The position numbers and the translations under genes were made by a program. A DNA stretch of 64,000 bases, taken from contig NC_092410.1 of assembly GCF_009017415.1 (NCBI RefSeq), positions 3,038,001-3,102,000 on the forward strand, in the 5' to 3' direction. Positions 1 to 11,373 of the stretch are shown here, in pieces (the first letter of the stretch is position 1; every line of letters begins with the position of its first letter). The notes beneath the pieces are model-generated. The model searched no databases, was not told the origin of the DNA, and saw only the letters and a program-made list of their open reading frames with translations. This DNA is from Aspergillus flavus. Lineage: Eukaryota; Ascomycota; Eurotiomycetes; Eurotiales; Aspergillaceae.

Positions 1-390
1 AAGAGCTTGATTAAGAGCAAGAAGACGTCACTGATGCAGGAATTCTCCTTCTGGCCAACGACCCCACCCCGACGACTGGGCGGTCTTTTCGAACTCCGGT
101 CCTACACGCTTCACCCCGGTAACCTCTTGGAGTGGGAATCGCACTGGCGAACGGGCCTCAGGGCTCGTCGTGAAGTCATGGAGGGAGTCGGTGCCTGGTT
201 TGTTCAGATTGGCGACTTGAACACTGTGCACCACCTGTGGCAATTTGCGAATCTCGAAGAACGCAAGATTCGCCGAGAGCAGTCATGGGGTATCGAAGGA
301 TGGGCAGAGACTGTGCACAAGACTGTCCCTCTGATCCAAAGCATGCAGAGTCGGATTTTGATTCCTATGCCATGGAGCCCTGTTGGCTAA
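1..390 (+). CDS. NIPSNAP-family protein, C-terminal part (left-truncated)
   Basis: The frame is open from the window edge to a TAA at 388-390, so only the last 130 codons are seen and the start lies outside. The sequence GLFELRSYTLHPGNLLEWE is typical of the start of a NIPSNAP domain (a dimeric alpha-beta barrel fold); the later segments VHHLWQFANLEERKIRR and the C-terminal hydrophobic strand also fit. Eukaryotic NIPSNAP proteins usually have two such domains and are mitochondrial; this would be the second. Their exact molecular role is not settled. The family call is from pattern recognition only. Confidence 0.75.
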   Translation, partial: KSLIKSKKTSLMQEFSFWPTTPPRRLGGLFELRSYTLHPGNLLEWESHWRTGLRARREVMEGVGAWFVQIGDLNTVHHLWQFANLEERKIRREQSWGIEGWAETVHKTVPLIQSMQSRILIPMPWSPVG

Positions 391-1487
391 GTGCATTGCA
401 CACCCCTATTCCAGTCGATTTGCGATTACAGGCAAGGTCCTCGGGGAGTGTCCAGCGCACGACAAATACTCTGCCGAAGGAAATCAAGCATCAAGGTTGT
501 GGATGGACCGAAGTCAATGGGGCGCAAGTACACTGCATGGTTTGAAGAACAGAGTCCGCCGATCTCTGGGGGAAGAATGTAACGGTTGCTCCAAGTTTCG
601 GGCATTATTTACGGAGTACGGAAAGCTTGGTCGCTCCACTATCCACTATCGAATTTCAACTAAAGCAGCCATAGGGCTCTTAGTGTATCCAACCCGCACT
701 AGCATTATCGTCATTTCGTTTATCTTTGTATTTAGAAATGGATTCAAGAATATTGTTCCACCAGTCTTCTCCCTAAGTGTCCGTGTGTCACATCATTTCT
801 TGCCCCGATAGACTTCATATGCTACCTCGGGTTCCTAGTAGTATGCTTTCTCTACCCCTCTTTTCTCTGCAAATGATGGACGACGATCAGGAAAGTGACC
901 ATGACCTGTGGGATGCACAGTGGTCTTGGGAGATGACCCGGTCCTCCCAACAAAAATACATCCAGCGAATGAAAGGACACACGTGGGTTGCCGAAGCCGG
1001 CAGAATTTCTCCACTAACTTCAATTCTGACGACTCTCGTAGTTTCGACGCTCGGATTCTTTTGCGACTCCCCGCGCGGCATTTCTGCTAACAGCGGTTTT
1101 TGACCGGCAGAAAAAAAAAAGAAAGAAAGTAATTAATGCCTACTAAAAATTTAGTACTAAAAGGGAACATCAATCAACAAGAGCTGCGCGTATCCTATTT
1201 TTCTTTCCACTCGCTCGTATTTCGCTTCTTCTTTTTCTCTTTGGCTTCTTTTTCTATCTTTGAATCTATTCGACAACCCAGCAACTAATACCAGGCTTTC
1301 TCTTGTCTATAATCCTGTCCTACCCCCTTTCGGAGTGACACCTTGCCTTATTGTCCTTAATTTCACCGCTATCTTTGTAAAGCCCCAAGGCCCCAAGCAA
1401 AAAACCAAAAGTCTTTTCTTCCTACCGTACTCTCCGTAGCCGGACGGACAAGAAGAGTCTCTCCCTGGAGAACAAGGCCAACGCAAC
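391..1487. other. Intergenic region with likely promoter of the CPT/EPT gene
   Basis: No coding exon is supported here. It holds the 3' flank of the NIPSNAP gene, a copy of the 9-mer TACGGAGTA at 610-618, an A-rich run near 1111-1128, and a pyrimidine-rich stretch near 1197-1262. Pyrimidine-rich tracts are common near transcription starts in Aspergillus, so this probably marks the promoter and leader of the gene that starts at 1488. Confidence 0.5.
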
Positions 1488-3070
1488 ATGGTGTACATCC
1501 GGCAGCATCAACTGCCCAAATTGCGGGAATACCGCTATGCGGGTGTCGACCACTCGCTGATAAGCCGATACGTCCTGAAACCATTCTATAACAATGTCGT
1601 GATCAAGTGTTTCCCCATGAGCATGGCGTGAGTAGTGACGCTTCTTCATTTCAACCGGTATCCGGCCTGGCTAACAGCCTGCTTGCCTTAGTCCTAACGC
1701 CGTAAGTCTTTAATTCTCCGACTCATGGCAAGAACGGGAGAATAACTGAAGACTGGTAGATCACCTTAACTGGCTTCTTTTTTGTGGTAATCAACTTCCT
1801 CACGATACTATGGTACAACCCTACTCTAGACCAAGACTGCCCGTCTTGGGTTTATGCCAGCTGCGCCGTGGGATTGTTCTTGTATCAGACCTTCGACGGA
1901 GTAGACGGTATTCAAGCGTACGGCCTCTCTACTCATTTCTTGATAGGTATATAATGCTAATCCTGTCATAACAGACGGAGAACTAAGCAAAGTGGTCCTC
2001 TGGGCGAGTTGTTCGACCACAGTGAGGCAAACCTACCCTTGTATGGCAAACTGAGACTAATTCATGTTTCAACCTACAGGCGTTGATGCGTGCAACACAG
2101 CTTTAGGAGTGTTGATCTTCTGTGCGGCAATGAACTTTGGCCAGTCATGGGCTACTGTTGTGACTCTTTGGGGATGTACGTTGAATTCCCTGCGAGGAGG
2201 CAATTTTCAAGAGATTAACGTGACACAGCAACCATGACATTCTATGTTCAGACCTGGGATGAGTACTACACCCAAGTGCTTACTCTTGGAATTATCTCTG
2301 GTCCCGTGGAAGGTGTTCTGACGCTTTGTCTCGTCTTCGGCCTCACGGCTTACATGGGAGGCGGTAGCTTCTGGCATCAGTCAATGCTGGAGACCGTTGG
2401 TGTTCCCAAGTTGGATGCCATCCCGGAGCAGCTGTATGACATGCCTTTTACGCAGTGGTATCTGGTCTACGGCGCGATTGTACTCTTCTTCGCCACCGGA
2501 TCGAGTATTGTGCATGTCATGCAAATTCGGAGAGAGCGTGGGCAGGACCCCATTGCACCGCTCTTTGGTCTTCTGCCCCTTGTTGCGGTGTGGGTGTTCG
2601 TGCCGGCCTATCTCTATCTGCAACCAACTATCTTGGAGAACTACATGGTCCCATTTGCCCTTTACGTGGGTCTGGTCAACGCATACGCGGTGGGCAGGAT
2701 GATCACTGCACACCTGGTCAAGTCCAGTTTCCCTTACTTCAACGTGCTTCTTTGCCCCCTTGCACTTGCTGTTCTTGACAGCGCTGGCCCCGTATTTGGT
2801 CTGTGGCCCAGCGCACTGGGCGGCGGAGACGGTCAGGTTGCCTTCGTTTACGTGTGTCTCGGTCTGGCGATTGGTGTTTATGGAAGCTTCATCGTAAGTC
2901 CCTCCTATCCCCACAAATCCTTTTGCGCGAGACTCATCAGGTAACAGCACGACATTATTACCACGATATGTGACTACATCGACATCTGGTGCCTCACTAT
3001 CAAGCACCCCTATGTTGAGAAGCAAACCGCGAATGGTGAAGTGGATGCAGTTGAGAAGAAGATGAGCTGA
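1488..3070 (+). CDS. sn-1,2-diacylglycerol choline/ethanolamine phosphotransferase (CPT1/EPT1 type)
   Basis: Transfers phosphocholine or phosphoethanolamine from the CDP form to diacylglycerol, the last step of the Kennedy pathway, in ER/Golgi membranes. The model has seven exons: 1488-1627, 1692-1701, 1760-1917, 1975-2021, 2080-2175, 2229-2893, 2948-3070, giving 412 aa. The CDP-alcohol phosphotransferase signature DG-x2-AR-x8-G-x3-D-x3-D is complete once introns are removed (DGIQAR ... GELFD ... D), with its parts on three exons. Several hydrophobic segments follow, as in the family. Exon 2 is only 10 nt and encodes the APNA step before TLTGFF. The sequence does not say whether choline or ethanolamine is preferred. 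The Ile in DGIQAR is often Lys in relatives. Confidence 0.9.
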
Positions 3071-3810
3071 GAGATAGAATGTCAAGATTTCATTGCATAT
3101 CAGCTATGCGAAGAACTTCCATGGTGAGTATGTCATAAACCGGTAAGAGTTTCTTTTTTCTGAATTAAGCTTGCTGGATTCATTTTTCGGGTCAAAACAT
3201 TAAAGCATTGGGTTGGCCTTTTGCAAATTGGAGTCAGGCTGTATAAAAAAGACGAAGGAATATCGGGCCATTCATCCTGCGATGCATATGGGCTGGAAAC
3301 CTTTGTGTCACATGTGATGTCTAAATGTTTGATTAGGTTGATAGAAAATACTACCTTAATGTTGTAACGTTATCTTGGGGTGAAATGTCGAATGTCTGGT
3401 TGCCATATCGGGTCAAGGATCCATGGGACAGTACTCCGTACAGTACGTGGGGATAGAAGAGAGAGGAATGACGATGGCGATAATGCGATGGCTCTGGAAG
3501 AGTCCATTCCGGAAAGGACCTTTGGGGCTTCGTGAGGTAAGCAGAAAGGAGGCCGCTGATTGGGCCAGGCTCGAAATGGTACGGGGTAAAGCTGCCGGGT
3601 ACGCCAAGACTCCTGAAAGGAGTATTGTTAGCGAGGGCTTGAGCCCTATTTTCCCAGAAAGGGCCAGTGGGTTGAACGGGAGCAGTGAATTCCCTTCAGA
3701 GTTTGCCCTCTCCACGAGACCACCTTCTTCGTTCCTCACCCTTCAAGCAGGCCATCTCCATCAGCGCACCATTCAACTTTTATCGCTGATCGACTTTTAG
3801 TCTCGTCAAG
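3071..3810. other. Intergenic region, eS27 promoter
   Basis: No gene is supported. A 126-codon open frame at 3423-3800 has no recognisable domain and lies where the ribosomal-protein promoter and leader are expected. A TACTCCGTA 9-mer lies at 3432-3440. The 3' part is pyrimidine-rich close to the start codon at 3811. Confidence 0.5.
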
Positions 3811-4312
3811 ATGGTAGGTTCTGCCCGTTTTGTCCACCCATTACCTCGCGGATATCCTTCGACATAAGCGAAGATAAGGAGTGCGACTCTTTCATCTCGT
3901 GCTCGCCGTCGCCGTCGCCTCCCGGAGCCCGCTTCCCATCGAAATCATCCAAGTCCACGCTGCTAACAAGAATTTTTTCTCTCCCGACAGGTTCTCGCGG
4001 TCGACCTTCTCAACCCTACGCCTCAGGCCGAGGCCCGCAAGCACAAGCTCAAGGTATGATAAGACACCAATTCTGGGAACAGACAGAGTTGGTGGGTTGG
4101 ATGGCTGACTGGTACCCTCGACATTATAGCAACTTGTGCCTGCTCCCCGCTCCTTCTTCATGGACGTCAAGTGCCCCGGCTGCTTCACCATCACCACCGT
4201 TTTCTCCCACGCCCAGACCGTCGTCGTCTGCGCCGGTTGCTCGACCGTCCTCTGCCAGCCCACCGGTGGCAAGGCCCGTCTCACTGAGGGCTGCTCTTTC
4301 CGCAGAAAGTAG
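3811..4312 (+). CDS. rps27: 40S ribosomal protein eS27
   Basis: Component of the small ribosomal subunit. Three exons: 3811-3813 (only the ATG), 3991-4053 and 4130-4312, giving 82 aa, the normal size for eS27. The protein begins [12 protein letters not shown] and carries the four-cysteine zinc ribbon CPGC ... CAGC, ending in GCSFRRK. The first coding exon is just the start codon, followed by a 177-base intron that begins GTAGGT and ends CCGACAG; introns at the start codon are common in fungal ribosomal protein genes. Stop TAG at 4310-4312. Confidence 0.96.
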
Positions 4313-6048
4313 ATGTCACGATACACCAGGCTGGAGCGATGATGAAAGACATGTGGCGTTTTTCGATGGATTAATCTAATCTTTTTCTTGAGCAAAACTC
4401 AGATAGAAGATGGAGTCCTCGCCCCCTTGCGAGAAAGCCCCTCAAAAAATACAAAGGTTCGAAGGGAAATGAGAAGTACCCAAGCAGGCGCAGCCATTTC
4501 TATTACCAAGTTTCCACCAAAAAGCGTACATGGAGGGAGTTCCGGATATCTGGCAATGATCGGTCCATACTATATCAACCTTTGCCTCTTTTTTGACTAC
4601 TATCGAAACGTTGTTTGCTTTTATACTTGTTTTATGCTGTGGGATCCGTACGACAATATCTTCTCCCGACACCTCTCCCGTCATGGAAGGATATGACGGG
4701 TGGATCCCACCATGGGGCATATCTGCATGAGCGTTGCCGGTTGATTCACGTATTCGGATGTCATGGGAATGAGTGTGGATCCTCCCCTATGACGAAGATG
4801 AATAACTGGTTGCTGGCATTGCTAGGACGGCGGATGTGACTACGGGTGAAACTTGGATCCAGTCAGGCAGATAGCGCTTGGTTTTGGCAGGATGTAGAAA
4901 TACGGTCCTGTTGTAGGCTAGCCTATCTGACCAGGACGTTCAAGCCGTGTACATCCCTCGATGCTATGCAATTGTATTCATGTTCCAGATTATCCCGTGG
5001 ATTGCCCTTGTAGTACCCTGGTAGAGATCCTTGTAGATACTAAGTCCCACTGTAGAGTAGACAAGCCAGCCACTGCCGGCATGGCGTATATTTGTCTTGA
5101 TGGTGGAGTGCTATTTAGGCCACATCCGTCTTAGGCCTCAGAATCCTCCGTAGCATAGATAGGCGGCTGCTCCACAGTGGAGTCTTCTAAACATGTACTT
5201 GTAATTAGATACGGGTTTCCTTTGTCCCCTCTATCTCCATTTTCCAATTCCGATCTCTGTGGTTGGGGAACCTAGAATATGCAATATACCTGCACCTGTA
5301 GTTCATTTCTAGATTTCATTTCACATTCGTTTATATCGTAAACTTCGCTAAAAGAGAACCCACTAATCTAATATTCTCGGAGTACCGTCCCGTTCACACT
5401 AACATCAAACTAATCCAGACGTAGCCAGAAAATCCTACAGGTTCGCTCCCATGTGGTACAAGCCCTAGAAGTTAATTGGACGGCTGATGAGGCCTTAATT
5501 TAAGGCTAATCTCTCTAGACTGAGGAGGACTGTTTTGGTTAGGACTAATAGATAGCTTCGAGTAATGGGATCAGTGTTGTCATCAACGCTGCTTCTTTCC
5601 TTTCTACTTTGTCCTTTGGATTTTGTGTGGTCTATTTCACAGGTATGGATTTCTCTCTACGCGGGGTTTGGTTATACGATGATAATTTATTACTGTGTAC
5701 GCTGTATCAAGTTCCAATAGCTTTGCCGGTACATCGTAGTATACTTCGATGCTATGAAGCAAGAATTACATGCTTAGTGTCGTTACTGTTATTGTCATTG
5801 TGCCCTGTATCATTCCCAGAGAGCTTCTAGTATCCTCAAACAAAGAGGTAAAGGAAAAAGGCAAACGTCTCTTACACAGCCAAACTCTACATTCAGAGCT
5901 TCTAGAAACTGGTAAACAGCATCAACCCCAGAACGGAGTCAACCAAGACCGATCAGTCACACCCATAACCAAAGCAAGCCCTGTTTCAATTCCAAACCTA
6001 TCCTATTTCATACACACACCACGATCTTAGAACAAATACATACAAAAT
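4313..6048. other. Long intergenic region, nothing recognised
   Basis: About 1.7 kb between the eS27 stop and the stop of the minus-strand gene at 6049, so it contains two 3' flanks. Open frames here (for example 4388-4696 and 5770-6030) are short, lack recognisable domains and show no convincing splice chain. No tRNA box B pattern or transposon ends were seen. Confidence 0.45.
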
Positions 6049-6537
6049 TTAAACAGCATTAACCTCCCGAACCTTCTGCTTAATCGCATCCCCAAAATCA
6101 AGCGGACCTCCCCCCATCATGAGCATCATCTGTGCCATTGGCCCGCTGCCTTCGATCAGCTGCTCAGCGAGCATATTGCGGCCCCGGATATCCTGGAACT
6201 CTTTGACGGTGGCAGGGTCTGCCGCTTGGAGCTTCTGGGCGTCAATGTTCCTCAGCTTGGTGTGAGTGTTGCGGATGAAGTCATGGACATAGAAGCCTGT
6301 CGGGTGCGGTTGGGAGCTTGTCATCATCGGGTGGGACTCGATGGCTCTGTTTGAGATTTGTTTGGTTAGTTTTGTTGATTGTGGCTACTATTTTTCTTTT
6401 TTGGCATGGTTTGGTTTATCTCTGGGTTTTGGTGTATGGTTGCAAATAGAGAAAAAGAAATGAGTTTGTTATGTGACGTACGCCAGGAGCTCGCCCAAGC
6501 GGGTATCGAGGGTCTGGATTGTGTTTGCGTCGGTCAT
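6049..6537 (-). CDS. Small alpha-helical protein of unknown function, 117 aa
   Basis: Two exons: 6482-6537 and 6049-6346, joined by an intron with donor GTACGT and acceptor AAACAG. The product starts MTDANTIQTLDTRLGELLAA and is predicted by eye to be mostly helical, with a Met-rich stretch MAQMMLMMGGGP near residues 90-100 and no signal peptide. I do not recognise the family. Evidence that it is real: a good start context, clean splice signals that keep the frame, and protein-like composition. A subunit of a larger complex is conceivable, but no function is claimed. Confidence 0.7.
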
Positions 6538-7587
6538 TTTGGTGGTTTTTGGATTTTATAAATCTGACAAGGAAAGATATCGTTGATGATAGGAGTTCTT
6601 TATTTTATAGATGGATGTCTTTGTTGATGTTCGAGAAACTTAATGAGGGGTTCAACCTTCTTTTCTCCACTTGGGTGGCCTTATCTTATCGCCTGATTGG
6701 TACCTGAATTGGTCTCTAGGAATAGGAACGGAATCATTGTAAACTAGACTAGGAACTTAAGAGAAGTACGGGGTATTGCTTGTTGTTCTGTGGGTTTTGA
6801 TGTTATATGCTTAAAATGCGGGTGGACAAATATGTATACATGCCTTGGGCTGAGGGTAATCGCTCCTTGAAGTTCGGGAACCACAAGTTATTGACGGTGT
6901 ACCTCTCTGGGTATACACTTCGCATATTAGCCTATATTAAGGCCTGAAACTTGCCAAGGAAATGTGTACCAGGGCTAACCACACATTCTGGGCAGGACTT
7001 CCGGCCTCATTGTTTCGCAATGCTCAGCCTCATTCTTGTAAGCCAACCTCTCCAGGGACCTAAAAGTGCAGTGTAGAGGCTCATCGTCATGCATTTCGTC
7101 CCTGTCATTCCGCCAGAAGATCTACAACTTATGGTGGACGTGTTCACTTGTTATAGGCCCCATGCTGTATACTTCCGCAGTGCATGACTCTGACGTAGGT
7201 GTATACCTACAATCACATACATGCATGCACATGCCCTTAAGGCAGGGTATCAAGAATACTGAGTTAACTCAAGAGTGTTCAAGGTATGCGTAGAAGAATA
7301 CTATAGCCAGGATGAGACTCCAATTGAGTTCCACATCCTGCACTGCAGTGCCAAACTGGTCTGTTTCTATACTTACGATGCCCTATAGAGGGGAAACGAA
7401 TAATGCCACTCTTTCCCGCCTTTCTTATCTTATCGGCTCTACAATTCAATTCAACTAAACCGTACTAAGTCTCCGATCATATCATCATCCCAATTATTCC
7501 TTTCACAACTCCCCCAAATCAAACCCCATTCTCAGCCTATTCCGATAAACAAATAAACCAAAACAATTACAAGAAAAGAAAGCCAAA
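6538..7587. other. Divergent promoter region, nothing else recognised
   Basis: The region separates a minus-strand gene starting at 6537 and a plus-strand gene starting at 7588, so it should hold both promoters. The last 130 bases before 7588 are A/C-rich with few G, typical of a fungal leader. No further gene is supported. Confidence 0.45.
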
Positions 7588-8436
7588 ATGTCCAAACAAC
7601 CCCTCAAACTCCTAATGCTACACGGCTACACCCAATCCGGCCCCCTCTTCCACGCCAAAAGCCGCGCCCTAATCAAACACCTCACGAAAGCCTTCCCCCT
7701 CCACGACGTAACAGCAACCTACCCAACCGGCCCCCTACGCCTCAACCCCGCCGACATCCCCGGCTACGAACCCACCCAAGAAACCCCCACTGAGCCCCTC
7801 GAAGCCTACGGCTGGTTCCGGCGCTCCAACACCGCCTCGCCGCCCGAATACCTCGGTCTCGAGGACGGGCTGGCGGCCGTCGCAAAAGTGATGTCCGAGG
7901 AGGGGCCCTTCGACGGCGTGATCGGGTTCTCGCAGGGCGCGGCCATGGCCGCCATGGTGGTTTCGTTGCTCGAGCCGGGTCGGAAGGAGGCGTTTGCGAG
8001 GTTTTTGGATGCGAATGTTGCGTCGGAGGGGAAGGGTGAGACCGATGCTGTTGTGGCTGGGGTACCGTTTCCGAAGGCGTTTGAGGGGTTGAGTCATCCG
8101 CCTTTTAAGTTTGCGCTGTGTTATAGTGGATTTCGCTCGCCGGGGGCGCGGTATCGAGGGTTTTATGAGAGTCCGGCGTTGCAGACGCCGATTTTGCATG
8201 TTTTGGGGTCATTAGATGCTGTTGTTGAGGAGTCGAGGAGTAGGGCGTTGGTTGAGGCTTGTGCGGGAGATCCGGAGAAGGAGGGTAAGGTTGTGTGGCA
8301 TCCTGGTGGACATTTCTTGCCGAGCCAGAGGCCGTACCTGGATGCTGCGGTGAGGTTTATTAGGGAGCAGTTGGAGGGCGGTAACAAGAAGGATGCGGAA
8401 GAGGAGGATGTGAATGATATGGACTTGCCCTTTTAG
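7588..8436 (+). CDS. FSH-type serine hydrolase (alpha/beta hydrolase)
   Basis: Single exon, 282 aa, start ATG in the context CCAAAATG. Belongs to the family of serine hydrolases related to yeast Fsh1-3 and human OVCA2. The N-terminal strand KLLMLHGYTQSG is the typical opening of these proteins. The catalytic triad is visible: nucleophile Ser115 in GFSQGAA, Asp210 in LGSLD, and His242 in HPGGH. The acidic C-terminus (EEEDVNDMD) is unlikely to be part of the fold. Substrates of housekeeping FSH enzymes are poorly known, probably short-chain esters or acyl thioesters. Similar enzymes also occur in biosynthetic clusters, but the neighbours here are core genes. Confidence 0.88.
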   Translation: MSKQPLKLLMLHGYTQSGPLFHAKSRALIKHLTKAFPLHDVTATYPTGPLRLNPADIPGYEPTQETPTEPLEAYGWFRRSNTASPPEYLGLEDGLAAVAKVMSEEGPFDGVIGFSQGAAMAAMVVSLLEPGRKEAFARFLDANVASEGKGETDAVVAGVPFPKAFEGLSHPPFKFALCYSGFRSPGARYRGFYESPALQTPILHVLGSLDAVVEESRSRALVEACAGDPEKEGKVVWHPGGHFLPSQRPYLDAAVRFIREQLEGGNKKDAEEEDVNDMDLPF

Positions 8437-8661
8437 ATTATAGATCTAGATTTAGAATGTTTTACTTTGGCGTCCCCTATAGACTCCACGGAAACTGTTT
8501 CATGATAGACGATTAGCTTGGAGAACGGGCAATAGCCGGCGCAGCATCATGTATATAGCATGCAAAAGCATTAATCCATTTCTAGATACTGTCTCGTAAT
8601 TTTACACGCCGTGAAACCAGCGCCGATTCATAATCGCTGACCACTTTCTAAACCACCCCGT

Positions 8662-10344
8662 TTAACGGGCCTTACCCTTCTCCCGGGTGGGGAGGATACG
8701 GGCCATCATCTCTTCCTTGGTGATCAAGTGGTCGATGCGCTCCAAGAGCCCCAGGAGGCTCTTCATGTCGCTACTCCATTCGTTCAACACATCATCAGCA
8801 TCGCGCGGCTTGGCGAAGTTGATCAGCCGCGCGGGACGGTCGATCTTCGCATAGATTGTCTTCGATGTGACCAATTCACTGATGTACTTCTCCGTCTCCT
8901 CCTCAGTTAAGTCCAAAAGCTGAGTCAATCGGCCCATCTGGATCCGCGTGTAATATTTGGCCACAACACGAACATTGTGTTCAATAACCCGCTTCCGAAG
9001 ATCTTGCCACCGCTTGAATGGTTGGTCGTCTGCGGACTGGCTGGGCTTGGGGCTGAAGACATCGGTATTGCACAAATGGGGGCCGAATTGCTGTCCAATG
9101 GCCGGCCAGCGCATCAGTTCGTGAATGGTGAAAAACTTCAGAAGCCGGTTTTCCACGGGAACCATTGAGATTCGAGAGTCCGATTGGATGCGGTGCAACA
9201 GATCTGACTGTTCGTTGTCATACGGGGACAGGATGATGTAGTAGATAATCCGGGCAAGAACCTGTGATCATTAGCTTACTACCAACAAGATCAAGACAAA
9301 CAATACTTACTGCTCGCAGCTGTTCTGGGTTGTTTTCTACCGACTCTGTATCCAGCACTTCCCGATAATGTTTACACACCTCCAGATACTTGTAATCATG
9401 GTTCGAAAGGATGATCTGTTGTTCATAGTAGCGGAGCTTCAGATCCGTTACGTCGTCGTCAACTTCCATCGGGGGCTCATCCGGACCACGGGTCTTCTCC
9501 CTTTCCTCGGCCTCCTTCTTGAGCTTCGCGATCTCCTCGGGGCTCTTCTTCGGCTTACGATTGAAGTAACGCTTATTGATCTTGCGGCTCAAGATTGTTG
9601 CTTGTGTCCAGTCGCCACGCTCTATGCAAAGGGCCACTTGTTCCAGAATAAATTCGGTCTTCTCTCTTCTAGTCATGGATCCGAATGTCTCAACTTGCAG
9701 TTCGCAGAGAATATCAGCGGCGGCATTGAGATCGCCTTGAGATTTCTTGATGTTCGACAGGATGCGGGTGACGCGGGCTCTTTCGACTTCGACAAAGATC
9801 TGTACGGTGTATCAGCCATAAGCTGGACAGATAGAGGCTCTCGAGGCACCCACCTTTCCCTCAGTCACAGTCCGGAGGGTCTGGATGACAGACAACTTCA
9901 CATCCAAGTTGGGTGTCTCATCCAGGAATCCCATCACCACCTGCACCATCTTTGTAATGGCTTGTTTAAGCTGGCCATGCTTCTTGGAGAGAAGGAGGAC
10001 TTGGTCGTTGAGAAGGTTCCAGTCTCCGGAGTTTTTGCTAAGGGTTACAATCGTGACGAGAAGGCGGGATGTAGTTGGGAGGTCAGAGGCCTGTATTAGA
10101 ACTCCGTCAATATCGTAGACCATCAGACAGGGGCGGTCATATGTCATACCTGTCTCGCTTGTTTCTCCAGTCCGAGCAGACTGTCAATCGCGCGTTGGGC
10201 ATCGGTCTACCAGTCATGTCAATATCACACTCGAGTGCAGCTATATGGAGCGAATCCAACCTTGGCGATCTGCTCGGCCTCGGGAATCAGCTTGTCAGCA
10301 TCCTTGGAGAAGTCCTTCTCCGCCTTCAATACTCCGTCAGCCAT
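8662..10344 (-). CDS. rpn5: 26S proteasome regulatory particle lid subunit Rpn5
   Basis: Structural PCI-domain subunit of the proteasome lid. Five exons on the minus strand: 10261-10344, 10150-10206, 9854-10090, 9311-9799 and 8662-9261, giving 488 aa (yeast and human relatives are about 445-456). The N-terminus MADGVLKAEKDFSKDAD and the helical repeats (DLPTTSRLLVTIVTLSKN) match Rpn5/PSMD12. The C-terminal third carries the PCI winged helix, with RVVAKYYTRIQMGRLTQLLD followed by the LINFAKP strand and a final helix. All four introns are 51-59 bases with GT-AG ends. It is divergent from the siroheme synthase gene, with about 1 kb between starts. Confidence 0.95.
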
Positions 10345-11373
10345 GATGACGGATGTTGTGACTGAGTTTGACGGTTTCGGAGTTAATGATAGAGGGTATC
10401 AAGTGGAATGGATTAAGTGTTCCGAAACCGAGGGATGGGAGGTAGTTCGTGAGAAGATATATCTGATGACGGAGTGACGGGCTGAGGATGGGAACGAACA
10501 TGGAGCTTGACGTCTTGCCAGTCAAGCTGCCCGAAGCTCTATGTCACGTGATATACACTCTAGTATTGGTGACTAAGGCATCAGTCTGGTCAACATCACC
10601 ACGGGAAGTGCTGAGGAGATTCAAGTTCCTGGTCTTCTATGTTTACTTTTCTAGGGCATCTTCCTCCCCGGATGAACATCATGGGTATTCTATCTCAATC
10701 CTAGTCTTATCTTGGCTAAAGTTCTAGGGTTTCCCTATTGAATCCTGCCAGTGTTCTGATATACTGATTGTGAGAGAACCATCATGCTGCAACTTCGGTT
10801 GTCTTGCAGCGACCATAATAGCTGATCAGTGGGTAACATCGCGAAACGAGGCAGTCAAACCGTGAAAACATCCTCATCGCGATAACGGCTAATGAGCTTC
10901 AGGTTGATTCGTGATGGCCAGTGCGGGGCTTAGATAAGCAACGAAATGCACGATCACGCAATATCGCTTTAACCGCATCGGGAACTACAGAGAAATGTAT
11001 ATAAAAGAAAGAGTCACAATTTCAGATGACTGATAACTGCTGTGGTACATGGGATTTGCTTTATTAATCGCCTGGGTAGTCTTATCAGACCGTGTAACTG
11101 CGATTATCAGGAGAAACTCAATCCTTATCTCCAATTCGCCTCTCATTCGGTTGCGTTGAGCCTATTTCCGCGGACATTTTGTGCCCGCAAGCAATCATAT
11201 TGACTGAGGGCCCCTCTGCCATTTCGGTGATTGTGGGGTAAAGGAATAAAAATTACTCGGTTTTCGCTGATTTCGCTTCCACATCTTCACAATTATCTCA
11301 AAGTACACTAAAAAAACATTAAGAAATTCCATTCGCAACAGCAGGGTTTACCTGCGGTGGCAACTTTGGCACA
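10345..11373. other. Divergent promoter region between rpn5 and siroheme synthase
   Basis: No coding exon is supported. It carries a palindromic TCACGTGA at 10544-10551, about 200 bases from the rpn5 start and 820 from the siroheme synthase start. The last 150 bases before 11374 are A/T-rich with a poly-A run, as in a leader region. Confidence 0.45.
10544..10551. promoter_or_regulatory. TCACGTGA E-box-like palindrome
   Basis: An 8-base perfect palindrome in the shared rpn5/siroheme synthase promoter. TCACGTGA is the known Cbf1 site in yeast MET gene promoters; bHLH factors bind the same core in filamentous fungi. Which gene it serves here, if either, is not shown by the sequence. Confidence 0.4.

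Noticed and set aside
2381..3085. 234-codon minus-strand frame
   Set aside because: Antisense to the phosphotransferase exons, which have clear family motifs; no domain of its own.
9368..10099. 243-codon plus-strand frame
   Set aside because: Runs across Rpn5 exons and introns on the opposite strand; Rpn5 is well supported.
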